A stretch of 64,000 nucleotides of DNA. It comes from Cryptomeria japonica. Taxonomy: Eukaryota > Streptophyta > Pinopsida > Cupressales > Cupressaceae. The notes below the pieces were generated by a model that worked only from the letters and a program-made list of their open reading frames with translations, was not told where the DNA came from and searched no databases. The DNA lies in contig NC_081407.1 in the NCBI RefSeq assembly GCF_030272615.1, positions 315,484,456-315,548,455 on the forward strand, given 5' to 3'. Position 1 is the stretch's first letter; every line of letters starts with the position of its first letter. Shown here piece after piece: positions 11,235 through 21,189 of the stretch. Both the position numbers and the translations under genes were made by a program.

Positions 11235-11239
11235 GAAAC

Positions 11240-13926
11240 TTCAGATGCCAATGAAATCTGGCATAAAAGACTAGGCCACCTAAATTTTCGAGCTTTATCA
11301 TCAATGGGAGATCTTGTCATAGGTCTACCAAAGCTAAAGAAATTTCATTCAAGGGTTGCATATGATGTGCCCTAGGAAAAAATACTAAAGGTGCTTTTTA
11401 GAGTAGTACTAGGAAAACAAGTAAAGTCTTAGAGTTAATTCATTCAGATTTATGTAGACCTATGTCTGTAAATTCATTGGGGGGATTTTTGTATTATGTG
11501 ATATTTGTCGATGACTACTCTAGGAAAACCTGGATCTACTTTCTTAAATGCAAAGAATTAAAAGAGATCCTTAATAGGTTTAAAGAATACAAATCATTAA
11601 TAGAAAACTACTCAGGAAACAAAATTAAAACCCTTAGAATTGATAATGGGGGGGAATACACATCAAAATTATTTAAAGAGTTTTGTAAAAATTCAGGGAT
11701 TAAGAGGGAGTTAACAATACCTTACAACTCGCAACAAAATGGGATAGCGGAAAGGAAAAATTGGACAATCCTTGAAGCTACCAAAGCTATGATTCTTGAT
11801 CAGAATCTAAATATCAATCTTTGGGCAGAAGCAACTAGCACTGCAGTATACATTCAAAATAGATGTCCTCACTCCCATCTTGAAGACAAGACCCCTAAAG
11901 AAGTCTTTACAAAATCAAAACTAGATATAAGCCACCTTAGGATTTTTGGATGTCCAGTGTATATTCATGTACCTAAGGAGAAAAGATTAAAATTAGAACC
12001 CTCTGGGAAGAGAGGAATCTTTGTAGGATACAGTGAAACCTCCAAAGCCTATAGAATATATATACCTGGCCAAAAGAACATTGAACTAAGTAGGGATGTG
12101 ATCTTTGAGGAAAACTTAGCCTTCAAAAGAGCCCAAAGCTCTCTAGATCACGAAATCCATATTCCTAACCTCAACTCAGATAGAGATCCTACTCCTGAGC
12201 TTCAGAAGGAGAATCCTGAGTAAACTATGAGTGAAACTTTAAGTCCGCCTAGAGAAAACCTCAAGAAAAGACCACTATGGGCCACCAAAACTGTAGAAGA
12301 AGCTTAGAAATTTGCTGCTCCCTTAGGAACCTTTAGAGAAAGCAAGAGGCCTAATAAATTTACTAGCTATGTTGCCCTCATGAATGACCTCTCTAAAGTT
12401 GAACCAAGCAATGTATCAGATGCACTTCAACAACAAGTATGGAAGGATGCCATGTCTGAAGAGTATCAATCCATTATAAAGAACGATGTTTGGGAGATTG
12501 TTCCTAGACCAACCAAGAAATATGTGGTTTCATCTAAATGGTTGTTCAAAATCAAACATGCTGCAGATGGCAGTATTGAAAAATACAAGGCCAGATTTGT
12601 TTCTAGAGGCTTCTCACAAAGGGAAGGAATAGATTATGAAGAAACCTTTGTTCCAGTTGCCAGGTATACCTCAGTAAGAGCTGTATTAGCCATTGCAACA
12701 ACAAAGGGATGGAAGGTACACCAAATGGATGTTAAGACAACTTTTCTAAATGGAAAAATCTTAGAAGAAGTCTACCCAGAGCAACTCGAAGGCTTTGAAA
12801 TTCATGGCACAGAGTCTCATGTGTGTAGACTCAAGAAAGCTCTCTATGGACTCAAATAGGTTCCCAGGGCATGGTATGAAAGAATAGACACCTATCTCTC
12901 AGGACTAGGTTTTTCCAAAAATGATGCAGACCCTAATCTCTACTAAAAAAGAAATAAAGATGATATGCTAATATTGATCTTATATGTTGATGACTTATTA
13001 ATCATAGGAAGTGATCAACTTATAAGACAATGCAAGAATGATCTATTTTAAGAATTTGATATGAAGGAGTTATGATTCCTTCATTACTTCCTAGGATTAG
13101 AAGTATGGCAGAATTATGACAACATCATACTAAACCAAGGAAAGTATACTTTGGATATTTTCAAGAGATTCGGAATGCTAAATTGTAGACCCATGACCTC
13201 TCCTATGGAAACCAACTTACATAAACTTAAAGAAGAAGAAGCAGAGTCACAACCCACTGACTCTACTCAATACAGACAGATGATTGGGTCCCTAATGTAT
13301 CTAGTAAATACAAGACCAAATATCTACTATGTAGTTAATTCTCTAAGTTAGTTTATGTGTGAACCAAAGGAGATACGCCTGGTTGTAGTGAAGCACATTA
13401 CAAGGTACCTACAAGGTACTCTAAACCTTGGTCTCAAATACAAGAAGGTTGAGATAGACTTACATGGATTTACAGATTCAAATTAGGCTAGAAGTGTAAC
13501 AAACAAGAAAGCACTTCAGGGTGTTGCTTCAGTCTAGGTTTAGCTATGATATCTTGGATCAACAGGAAGCAGTCCTTTGTAGCTCAAAGTTCCATAGAGG
13601 CAGAATACATTGCAGCTTCTATGGTTTCCCGAGAGGCAGTATGGCTCAGGAAGTTGCTTGCAGGATTGTTTGGAGAACCTATGAAACCTACTGTTATACA
13701 GTGTGACAATCAGAGTTGCATAAAACTTTTAGTAAATCCAGTGTTTCATGACAGATCCAAACATATTGAGATTCCATACCACTATGTGCGAGATATGGTA
13801 GATAGGAATGCAATCCAACTGGAATATGTTTATATAGGAGATCACACTATAGACATTCTGACGAAACCCCTTTCCAGAGTGAAGGTTGATCACTTCAAAA
13901 AAGGTTTAGGTATGACAGAAAGGTAA
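11240..13926 (+). pseudogene. pol: Element B pol: integrase, RT, RNase H (3' part of gag-pol)
   Basis: This resumes the codon interrupted by element C. HET joins to SDANEIWHKRLGHLNF, the His-Cys zinc region before integrase, in the same frame as 2540-3780. A one-base loss near 11352 shifts the frame, and TGA and TAG follow near 11362 and 11400. The long ORF at 11462-12223 carries the integrase core (IHSDLCRP, RIDNGGEYTS, NGIAERKNW). RT runs from 12380 with VHQMDVKTTFLNG, then YVDDLLIIG at about 12983. RNase H has QSSIEAEYIAASM and CDNQSCIKLL, ending at LTKPLSRVKVDHFKKGLGM. A one-base deletion near 13510 moves RNase H to another frame. Several nonsense codons interrupt RT. The catalytic Asp and Glu residues are still readable. 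Confidence 0.9.
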
Positions 13927-14461
13927 ATTGCTTTGTAATCTATATTTGCATATCCATGAGATGGTTAATGTGTAAACCTCTTTTTCATGTTAGGACAAAT
14001 TTTTGGATTCATTCCCTTGGGTTCACATCTAAGAGGTGATGATCTCTCAAGATAGTGAACACTTGTATAGGGTCATTATAAGGTGAAGATCTTATAGTGT
14101 CCAAACCAGTTATCATGTTGGATCTCTGGTATGTCATGGATGTGCCATGATTGTGTTGTGATAAAAAACTTGTATAAAAGTGTTAGTGCACTTATTCACA
14201 ACTAGGATAAGGTGAGAAATTAATTTTTCTCATATGATTATCCTTAAGTATTGCATGTAGGCAATATTGATATCACATTCGTAGGTGATATCCTATCAAT
14301 TGCAAGATTGATATAATGAACTCCAGTATCACGTGTTTAGGTGATACCTCACCAAATGATTAGGTGGTATGATTCTCATGGATGACTAAAATGATCACTA
14401 TCAATTGAATTATGATGCTTGAATATATTGTCTACATTCATCTTACCTAGCTAAGAGGGAG
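13927..14461 (+). other. Element B 3' untranslated region with polypurine tract
   Basis: AT-rich non-coding sequence between RNase H and the 3' LTR. GATATCACNTNNTAGGTGAT-like words recur (about 14268-14350). It ends with CTAAGAGGGAG (14451-14461), the polypurine tract next to the LTR start at 14462. No ORF worth reporting. Confidence 0.75.
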
Positions 14462-15258
14462 TGTTAATGCATAATAGCTTCAGTAAGATAAATGATTGAA
14501 TGCGAGATAAATGAAGTCTCTCATTCAATCATTTATCATATCGATAACTATGATAAAACCATCAAGCAATTAATTCATCCTTGATAGTCATTCTATATTT
14601 TCATATGAACAAACTATTGATTAATCATACTATGTATCTTCTTCATGTTCATCTATCTAATGAATATTGTATTTAGATGAATATTGATTAAACATAATTA
14701 ATGATGATACCGATTAATATATTATCGGATTGCATATTATATTAGATCAGGTTGCATATTATATCGGGGAGCATGTAATATATATCAGAATGCATATCGG
14801 GTGATGTTATGTTAGTCACCGATAGTTATCAGTGTGTTAGTCTATACCGATAGTTATTGGTTGTCAAGGCTAACACACTGATAACTATTGATTGTTAGCA
14901 TTGACAGTCACTGATATACTATTAGGTGTTAGTGCTTAGTAACCACCAATAATCTTTGGTCATACTCCACACCGATTGGCATTTACGTAACATGCGTTTT
15001 GTTAGTATAAACAAAAAGGCACGATCAAGTAATGTCTTGATCGGTCATGACCGATCAAGGCATTGCTTGATCGTGCCTCCTTTGTCATATACTTATAGTA
15101 AGTGGCATTCTTGAGATAGAATATAGAAAAATAGTAATGTTCCTCTCATCTGCCACAAACACAAAGATAGTTAGATATACATAATAAGAAAGTAATAATA
15201 CCAAATTAGATAATAGAATATAACTTGCATCTTGAATGTAAATTGAACATCATTTACA
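14462..15258 (+). repeat. Element B 3' LTR
   Basis: Direct repeat of 1653-2448 (797 against 796 bp). It keeps the hairpin at 14490-14534 with one change. It holds the best copy of the long palindrome: two 28-bp arms (15018-15045, 15050-15077) around CATG, with two mismatches that would be G-U pairs in RNA. It ends ATCATTTACA, followed by GTTGC. Confidence 0.93.
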
Positions 15259-15994
15259 GTTGCTGCTACTAATTGTACACAAGTTCTATGAATGAAGCAT
15301 ATGTTGAAGGATATAAGGTTGGATTGTAATGTACTGGTAGTTATTCATTGTGATAACTCTGCTACTATAGACATATCAAAGAATTCAATATTTCTATCAA
15401 GTATAATTTTTTGAAGGAGTAGGTGGAAGAAAATGAAGTCAGACTAGTTTGAGGAATTATTTGAGAATTTGAGAAATAGGTTGAGGTTTTCTACCCCTTG
15501 GGTAGAGACCTGAGTGATGCTATTTGATATCAATTCGGTATGCATTATCAGTGCTATCATTCATTCTAGATTAATGTGGTGATGCTACTACTCAGGGGGA
15601 GTAGTTAGTCTTGTGATTCAATGGTTTATGACTTTGCTTTGATATTTATGTCAGATTTATGGTATTGATGTCAAAGGGGGATATATATTCATGTGAAAAA
15701 CATAAGGAGTTATATACATTATGGGGAGAGATACTTATGTGTAAAATAGAGCTTAACAGAGATATTAGTCTAAGGGGGAGATTATTTGAAAAACAAAATT
15801 TTATATTGGTTGTATCCCATTAGGGGAGTTCAGTTCACATATATAGATAGTTAAATGGCACAAAGATATTTGATTTAAAACCTCATTGTCATATCATGTT
15901 GTGGGAGATTGTTGGTTGTCTTCCAATGGGGGAGACTTGTTTGGCATTTCTTGGCACTTGGATATTTTTCACATCTAACGTTGCCATCAATGCC
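15259..15994 (+). pseudogene. pol: Element A RNase H end and 3' untranslated region
   Basis: The first 150 bases continue the RNase H of A interrupted at 1652. They read VAATNCTQ, then MLKDIRLDCN, then VIHCDNSATIDISKN, the usual Copia RNase H tail. A frameshift and stops follow. From about 15430 nothing codes. The tail contains repeated purine runs (CTCAGGGGGAGTAG, GTCAAAGGGGGATATA, CTAAGGGGGAGATTATT, TGGGGGAGACTTG) like those before the LTRs of C and F. Confidence 0.65.
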
Positions 15995-16006
15995 AAAGGG
16001 GGAGAT
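15995..16006 (+). promoter_or_regulatory. Element A polypurine tract
   Basis: AAAGGGGGAGAT sits directly before the LTR start TGTTGGCAATTTGG. The upstream GTTGCCATCAATGCC is the same as in element F, so the block spanning tract and LTR start is conserved between families. Confidence 0.85.
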
Positions 16007-17186
16007 TGTTGGCAATTTGGAGGAATTGATTATGTGTTGCATTGATGTTTTTCATTTATGCCAACACTAGCTGCTTTGGTTTTTTACAGGTATCTGGTTG
16101 GTCCTGGTAGGATGATTGGTTTCTGGTTGGTATGATCATGTTGATCTAGTATACTCTTGTATGCCTTGGTTTGTGGAATTGGTTTGGATTGGTTATTCAT
16201 GTGTTCCTAATGTGTATCACATTCAGTTGGTTCAGGATTTGATGATCCAAAAGCTATCACTTGTTCTAGAAACCCTTTTGATTACTATTGAGGATTTCAC
16301 AGGTAGAGCCTTGTTGAAGATATTTTGCTAAATCTAATAAGTGGTGTTGGTGTGGATTCTAGAAGGTTATTCAGGATGTTAATGGTGATTGTGCTTGAGC
16401 CTTGACTGATTGGGATAATTTCTTTAGCGTGCGTGGACCTAAATTAGGTCTGGTACTATCTAGGTTATGGATCGACTTATTGTAACAGGTTGTTGGGACC
16501 CCTCGATGTGTTTTCGAGATGACTTATGGGTTGGATGATATTTGTTTGGTCTCAAGCCGACATGTTTTATAATTATGTAATAGGTTTATTATCTGGTGGT
16601 TGACCTAATTGTTTAGGGTTGAGGGTTTGTATATATATGATGTAAAATCTCTTTGTAGATCATGAGAATATGGTAAGCAAGCTAATAATGTAATAATCAT
16701 TCATGTAGAGGATTTGGTTGATCATAGGTGATCGAATTGGGTTTGTGGAAGAGGTTTTATTCCTCCGGTATTGAGCTTAACCGAAATTATACTCGGGCAT
16801 AGGAGATGCTATACTTGCAGTTGAATCTTCATTTTGGATTGTTGTCTGATGTTTTCTGTAGTCAATGAGACTCATTTTGTGATGAGAAGTGTGCTCTAGG
16901 CTATTGGCCTTCCTGCATGTGTAGGCCCCTTATTGTAATATTTATTTATATTATTAGTGGATAGATATGTGCGTCTCCAATCCCATTGTGGTTTTTCTTC
17001 TTTGAGGTTTTCCACATATAAATCTGTGGTGTTATGGTGTTCATCTTTGAGGTTGTGTTGTTCCTTATTGTTATATGCTTTTATTTTTATCGTTTTTTGA
17101 GTTGTTGTATTAATGAAGTTAAATTTCTCCATTCTAGTGGAACATTGATTTACCCTCCCCCCTCTCAGTGTTCTTGAATCCCAACA
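16007..17186 (+). repeat. Element A 3' LTR
   Basis: Starts TGTTGG and ends CCAACA, a 6-bp terminal inverted repeat, directly after the polypurine tract. A TATA-like TATATATA lies at 16630-16637. The motif GTGGTTTTTCTTC / GGTTTTCCAC is at 16988-17014, and the end zone TTTACCCTCCCCCCTCTCA at about 17149-17167. The matching 5' LTR is not in the window. The sequence after it belongs to a Gypsy gag, so A probably inserted into element E. Confidence 0.8.
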
Positions 17187-18345
17187 CATTCAAGTAGCAA
17201 CCACTACAGGTGTGCCTCCTTTGTATAAATTCTTTAGAAGACAAAAATAGTTTACTCCTTTGAATGAATCTTTTCATAGCATTAGGCCTCATTTAATACA
17301 AAGGAATGTGTTAAAACTTCTCCAAATCAAAACAGTTGATCCATCTAAGACAACTTCCACTTACTTTGATGCTAAATCTTTTTGTCAATACCATCTCTAG
17401 CCTGGTCATGATAATGAAAAAAAAAATTCATTGAGAAGTAAGATTCAAGAATTGATTGATAATAATACTATATCTGTGGCAGGTCTGAATGAAAAAGAAA
17501 ACAAATTCGTAACTCCTCATAAAAACCTTCAAATTTTCACTAATCCTTTACCATCCCATTTCACTAATGTGATTGAGACTGACCATCTTCATGTCTCTCC
17601 CAATGATGTGACCCTTGAAACTAATAATATCGTGAACCTTGTAGATCAACAAGAACCTCCTATGTATTTGTGCATAACATTTGATCCTAGTGAGACCATT
17701 AAGGCACCCAATGGCCCATTATACATAAGTGAAAAAGTCAATGGTATACCCATTGGAGGAGTTCTTATTGATCATTCTTTTATGGTTAATGTGATATCTG
17801 AAGAATTTCTTTATACTTTGCAATTGCATCAAGTGATATATGATGATATCGATGTGATAGTTAAAGTTTTTGATGGCTTCTCTTGTCTTGCTATTGGTTC
17901 TATAAAACTTCCTATTGATGTTGGCAATAAATGCTTAGATGTTCAATTTTCTATCATTCCTACATCTGATCAATTTTGAGTGAAGTTAGGATATCCTTGG
18001 ATCTCTTCTATGAAAGCGATCACTTCTACTATTCACAAGTGTTTGAAATTTCCTCATAATGCTAAAATCATAGTTGTTAATCATAGCATATTTCAACCTA
18101 CAATGTGGCATGGAGATATTTGTCTTGATTATTTTTGGTTTGAACAATTCAATCCTCTTCAACCTAGAAGTGATGCTCTCTTTAGATCATATCAAAAATG
18201 GAAAAATGAAATGATTTTGTCATTGATAAAACCTACAAATCCCATACTTAGCATTCCTCTTGATGATCATATACCCCTTCTTGAGGATAGTATTATTCTT
18301 CCTCCCAAGGAAAGAAATAATATTCTTCCCAAAGAGGCACCTTGA
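17187..18345 (+). pseudogene. gag-pro: Gypsy gag-protease fragment (element E)
   Basis: It reads as the end of a Ty3/Gypsy gag followed by a retropepsin-like domain. The sequence FCQYHL-stop-PGHDNEK (about 17380) is a degenerate knuckle. Then come SKIQELIDNNTISVAG, ITFDPSETIKAPNGPLYI, LIDHSFMVNVISEEFL in place of the active-site loop, and LGYPWISSMKAITSTIHKCL. The same order and wording occur in element D (22895-23860). The loop has DHS where an active protease needs D-S/T-G, so it may be dead or divergent. One stop at 17977 divides two in-frame halves (17431-17979, 17980-18345). It is cut on the left by the A LTR and on the right near the D LTR. Confidence 0.75.
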
Positions 18346-19419
18346 TGCAACCATTTAGTGTCATAAAATTGTGACCCTAGCAATTTACGATTGCATTAGG
18401 GTCATCACACATGCAAACTCGAATCCTCTAGCCTGATCAGAGACCGAAGAGTGCTCAACTTGTGAAAACTGCTTCTTCCTTGGCCTCCGCATCACTATGT
18501 TCACACTTTGCCCTAGAGAAAGGGGTAGGATAGGGGTGTGGTGCCCCAGTCCCCCCTTGGATAGGGGAATGGCACCCTTGTCCTCTCAGGATAGGGGCAT
18601 GGCACCTCTGTCCCTACCCTATTTTAGGGCAGGACCTTTCTTGTGCAAGCATTGTGGGTTGTCCAGTGAGTGGTAAATCTCCCCGATGCTGGCCCGTGAT
18701 GAAATTCAAATCATTCAAACATGTATTTAAGGGGAATTCATCCTCTCATTTTCATAAGTGGAATTTAGATAATGTCATGTTGCATAAGTGATCAAGCATT
18801 CAAGAGCATTCAAGCAATCTTTTCTAGCATTGAACATTATCAAGTCTCCCTTCAAGGCTAGGTGTTGCATTCAAGTCAAGGAATCAACCAATGAAGAGGA
18901 GATTACTTTCAACATTCAATTCCACACAAGAATTTCTATCAACATTTCTACTACAACCTCTCTTGAGGTGATTTACAATTCAGTCTTTCATTTACATCTA
19001 CTTGCAAGTACTTTCTTTCATTACTTGGTTAATTCCAAAACTGGGGTTTGACCTAAAGGAAAACCCCTAATCCCAACACATTCCCTTCTCTTTTCTATGT
19101 GTAGGTTGCAGGTGCATAGTTGTACTTTTGGATTTGCTTCATTGGCAGAGGTGAAAAAACCCTTTTCATTTCGTGGATTTTTTGGAGGACCGTGTACATT
19201 CCTGCCACAGTCCAAACAACTTTTTGTCAAATTTGTAGGGTGACTTTGTCTCGACATTTTACTACCAAATCCAAGTGCACAACTTCATCACATATTCAGA
19301 ACTCATGTTATAATCGATTCTTTGTCAATTTTGCACTACATAATTCAATCAATTTCAATTCCTTTCCAAATAAAATAAAAAAGGGAATAAGGGGATCATC
19401 ATAACATCCTTAAATCATT

Positions 19420-19708
19420 GAACCATAGTCTCCAGGTCCTCAAAGTCTCATCACAAAATATGAATGCTTTGGTGGATCATCTGGAAAGGAAAAATCAGGA
19501 AAAGAATCTGGTTGTTATTGATGACATTCCAACTTCCAGCACCACCCACCAGACTCCCAGGCGTAGAACAAGGCAGAACACTACTGGGATGGAGATCAAT
19601 ATGAAAGATAGCCAGCTGAGAGAGGAAAACAATGACCTGAGGGAAGCAGCCAAGGTGATGATGCTCTTAGCTCAAAATGCTGAGGAATCTATTAAAGTTT
19701 TCAAGTAA
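19420..19708 (+). pseudogene. C-terminal ORF fragment in the retroposed insert
   Basis: The frame is open from the first base of the insert to a TAA at 19706 and has no natural start. It therefore looks like the last 95 or so codons of a longer protein. Features are a basic patch (RRRTRQN), then a stretch with coiled-coil character (MKDSQLREENNDLREAAK, MMLLAQNAEESIKVF). I do not recognise the family. It could be the end of a LINE ORF or of a host mRNA. Confidence 0.45.
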
Positions 19709-19882
19709 TTTGTAATGCTGGGTTTGGAGCCAACTTCTTGTTGGCTTCTTGCTATCTTTTTTTTGCTGTTGGTTTTTGTGCTGGTGTTTGCAGCTATTTT
19801 GTTTCGTCTCTTTAATGCTTATCTTTTGAATTGTAATAGGGTTTCAGGTCTCCTAAAACCTATTTTTACTTAATCAAAAACG
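19420..19882 (+). mobile_element. 463-bp retroposed insert in D 5' LTR
   Basis: It is flanked by a perfect 13-bp duplication, TCCTTAAATCATT (19407-19419 and 19883-19895). The 3' LTR of D has the uninterrupted site at about 27405-27420 (CATCCTTAATTCATTCA). Duplications of this length are usual for target-primed (LINE-type) retroposition, not for LTR elements. The right end, TTTTTACTTAATCAAAAACG, has a short A-rich tail. The first 289 bases are an open frame. This could be the 5'-truncated 3' end of a LINE, or a transcript copied by one. Confidence 0.8.
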
Positions 19883-20070
19883 TCCTTAAATCATTCAGAA
19901 TTCAATCTATCATATTTGTGTGGAGATTGGATCTAGTGAATTACCCTGTATCTCCCTAATGTAATGATGAAAAGTGCTTGAAGGATAATCAATAGTGAAA
20001 CTCTCATCTCTCTTTGAGGGAAAGGGTTATTTTTCCTCTTGATCTATCACTCATCATTTTCCCACCATCA

Positions 20071-21189
20071 TATTTTGGTGAACCTGATGTCTTGCATGCT
20101 ATCCTTTGAACAAAATTGCATCTTTTTCATTTATAAGTTTCAACTTTCTGCAAACTTAGTGGTTAATTCATTAAAAACCCTAGTTTTTAAATTTAAAATT
20201 GAACATGTGATATGTAAAAATTGCTTTTGTTTTTCTTAGATCTGAAAATTGTTGTGTTTGTCAAATTCAATTTCCTCATTGTCTTGTTCAATTTGCAATT
20301 AAAATTTTCAAAGAGGTTACTTGTTAAAACCCTAATTTTTAAAAATCATATTGAGCTTGTGCAAAAATTGGATTTCAACTTAATTTTCAGATTTCTAATT
20401 ATTCTCAGATTTGTCTTCAATCCTACAATTCAAATTTCCAATTTCCCTGCTTTTTTCTAAAATTTAAATTTCAAAATTAAGTGGATAGGTCATTAAACCC
20501 TAATTTTTAAAATTAATTGGATGTTGTGTGAATTTCAAAGCAATTTCAGTTACATTAAGATTCTTAAACATTTTCCAAGGTGTCCCTATCCATTAGGTTT
20601 GACCCTTTTCAAAAATTGCACTTCAATTCCTCTTTTTCTTCAAAACCCTAATAGGGTCCTATTTTCACCTTTGTGCCTTCATTTCGCCCATCTAGAAATT
20701 GTAAAATTTGCCAATTTTTTGGGGTTAGCTTTAAAATCATCGTAATATCCATCCCTGAAAATTTTGGAAAACGTTGGTCGGACCATGTGCATTCCCACCA
20801 CGATCCTCGACTTTTTTCCTAAAATTTTGAGAGACTGTTATGATTGTATTTATTAGCCTAAATCCAAAAGATTGGCTGAATTTATTGATTTTTGAACCCT
20901 CTAGAATCGAAAATACCTTCAAAATTCAGCATTTCAACTTTCAAGAAAATTTTTAAAATCAAGAGGTTAATTATTGTGTGCCCTGATTTTAAAAATTCTG
21001 ATTTTAAAATTAAGTGGTATTCCCTTGGCCCTAATTTTAAAATTCTAGTTTTCTTTCATTTTTGGAAATTGTGTCATCCCCTTCCTCCAAGAAAGTTAAA
21101 ATTTTGTAATCATAATTTCTTAAATTTTGCATTACTCAATTTTGTAAGCTTTGTCCTATAATTAAAAATTCAATTTTTTCCTCTAGCGC
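20071..21189 (+). other. Element D 5' leader, AT-rich, no gene
   Basis: About 1.1 kb of AT-rich sequence with no credible ORF. The phrase AACCCTAATTTTTAAAA and variants recur (about 20177, 20326, 20495, 21030). GGACCATGTGCATTCCCACCA (about 20779) repeats a motif of the LTRs (about 19188, 27181). Short frames on both strands here are A/T-run artefacts. Confidence 0.7.
20074..20091 (+). promoter_or_regulatory. Element D putative primer-binding site
   Basis: TTGGTGAACCTGATGT lies three to four bases after the LTR end. Element H has the matching TTGGTGAACCCGATGT (minus strand, 54024 downward) in the same position, which supports this as the primer site. I have not assigned the tRNA. Confidence 0.65.

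Larger units (their letters stand above)
1653..15258 (+). mobile_element. Ty1/Copia retrotransposon B (nested, split by element C)
   Basis: It is bounded by near-identical LTRs of 796 and 797 bp that begin TGTTAATGCATAATAGC and end CATCATTTACA. The flanks are GTTGT (1648-1652) and GTTGC (15259-15263), a 5-bp target duplication with one change. It inserted into the RNase H region of element A. Order is LTR, PBS, gag-protease, integrase, RT, RNase H, polypurine tract, LTR, the Copia order. Element C (3781-11234) sits inside it. Without C and one copy of its 5-bp duplication, B is about 6.1 kb. By eye the LTRs differ at roughly 40 sites, so it is not recent. It is defective through stops and two frameshifts. 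Confidence 0.93.
18359..20070 (+). repeat. Element D 5' LTR with a retroposed insert
   Basis: Direct repeat of 26355-27589. The start could lie up to 13 bases further left, because flanking words differ between copies. It contains a G-rich block of GGATAGGGG-type repeats with an opposed CCCTACCCTATTTTAGGG (18519-18637). It also contains TTTTGGAGGACCGTGTACA (about 19178). Position 19420-19882 is foreign. Confidence 0.85.

Noticed and set aside
20170-20520. CCCTAA words as telomere-like repeats
   Set aside because: Scattered single CCCTAATTTT words, not tandem heptamers.
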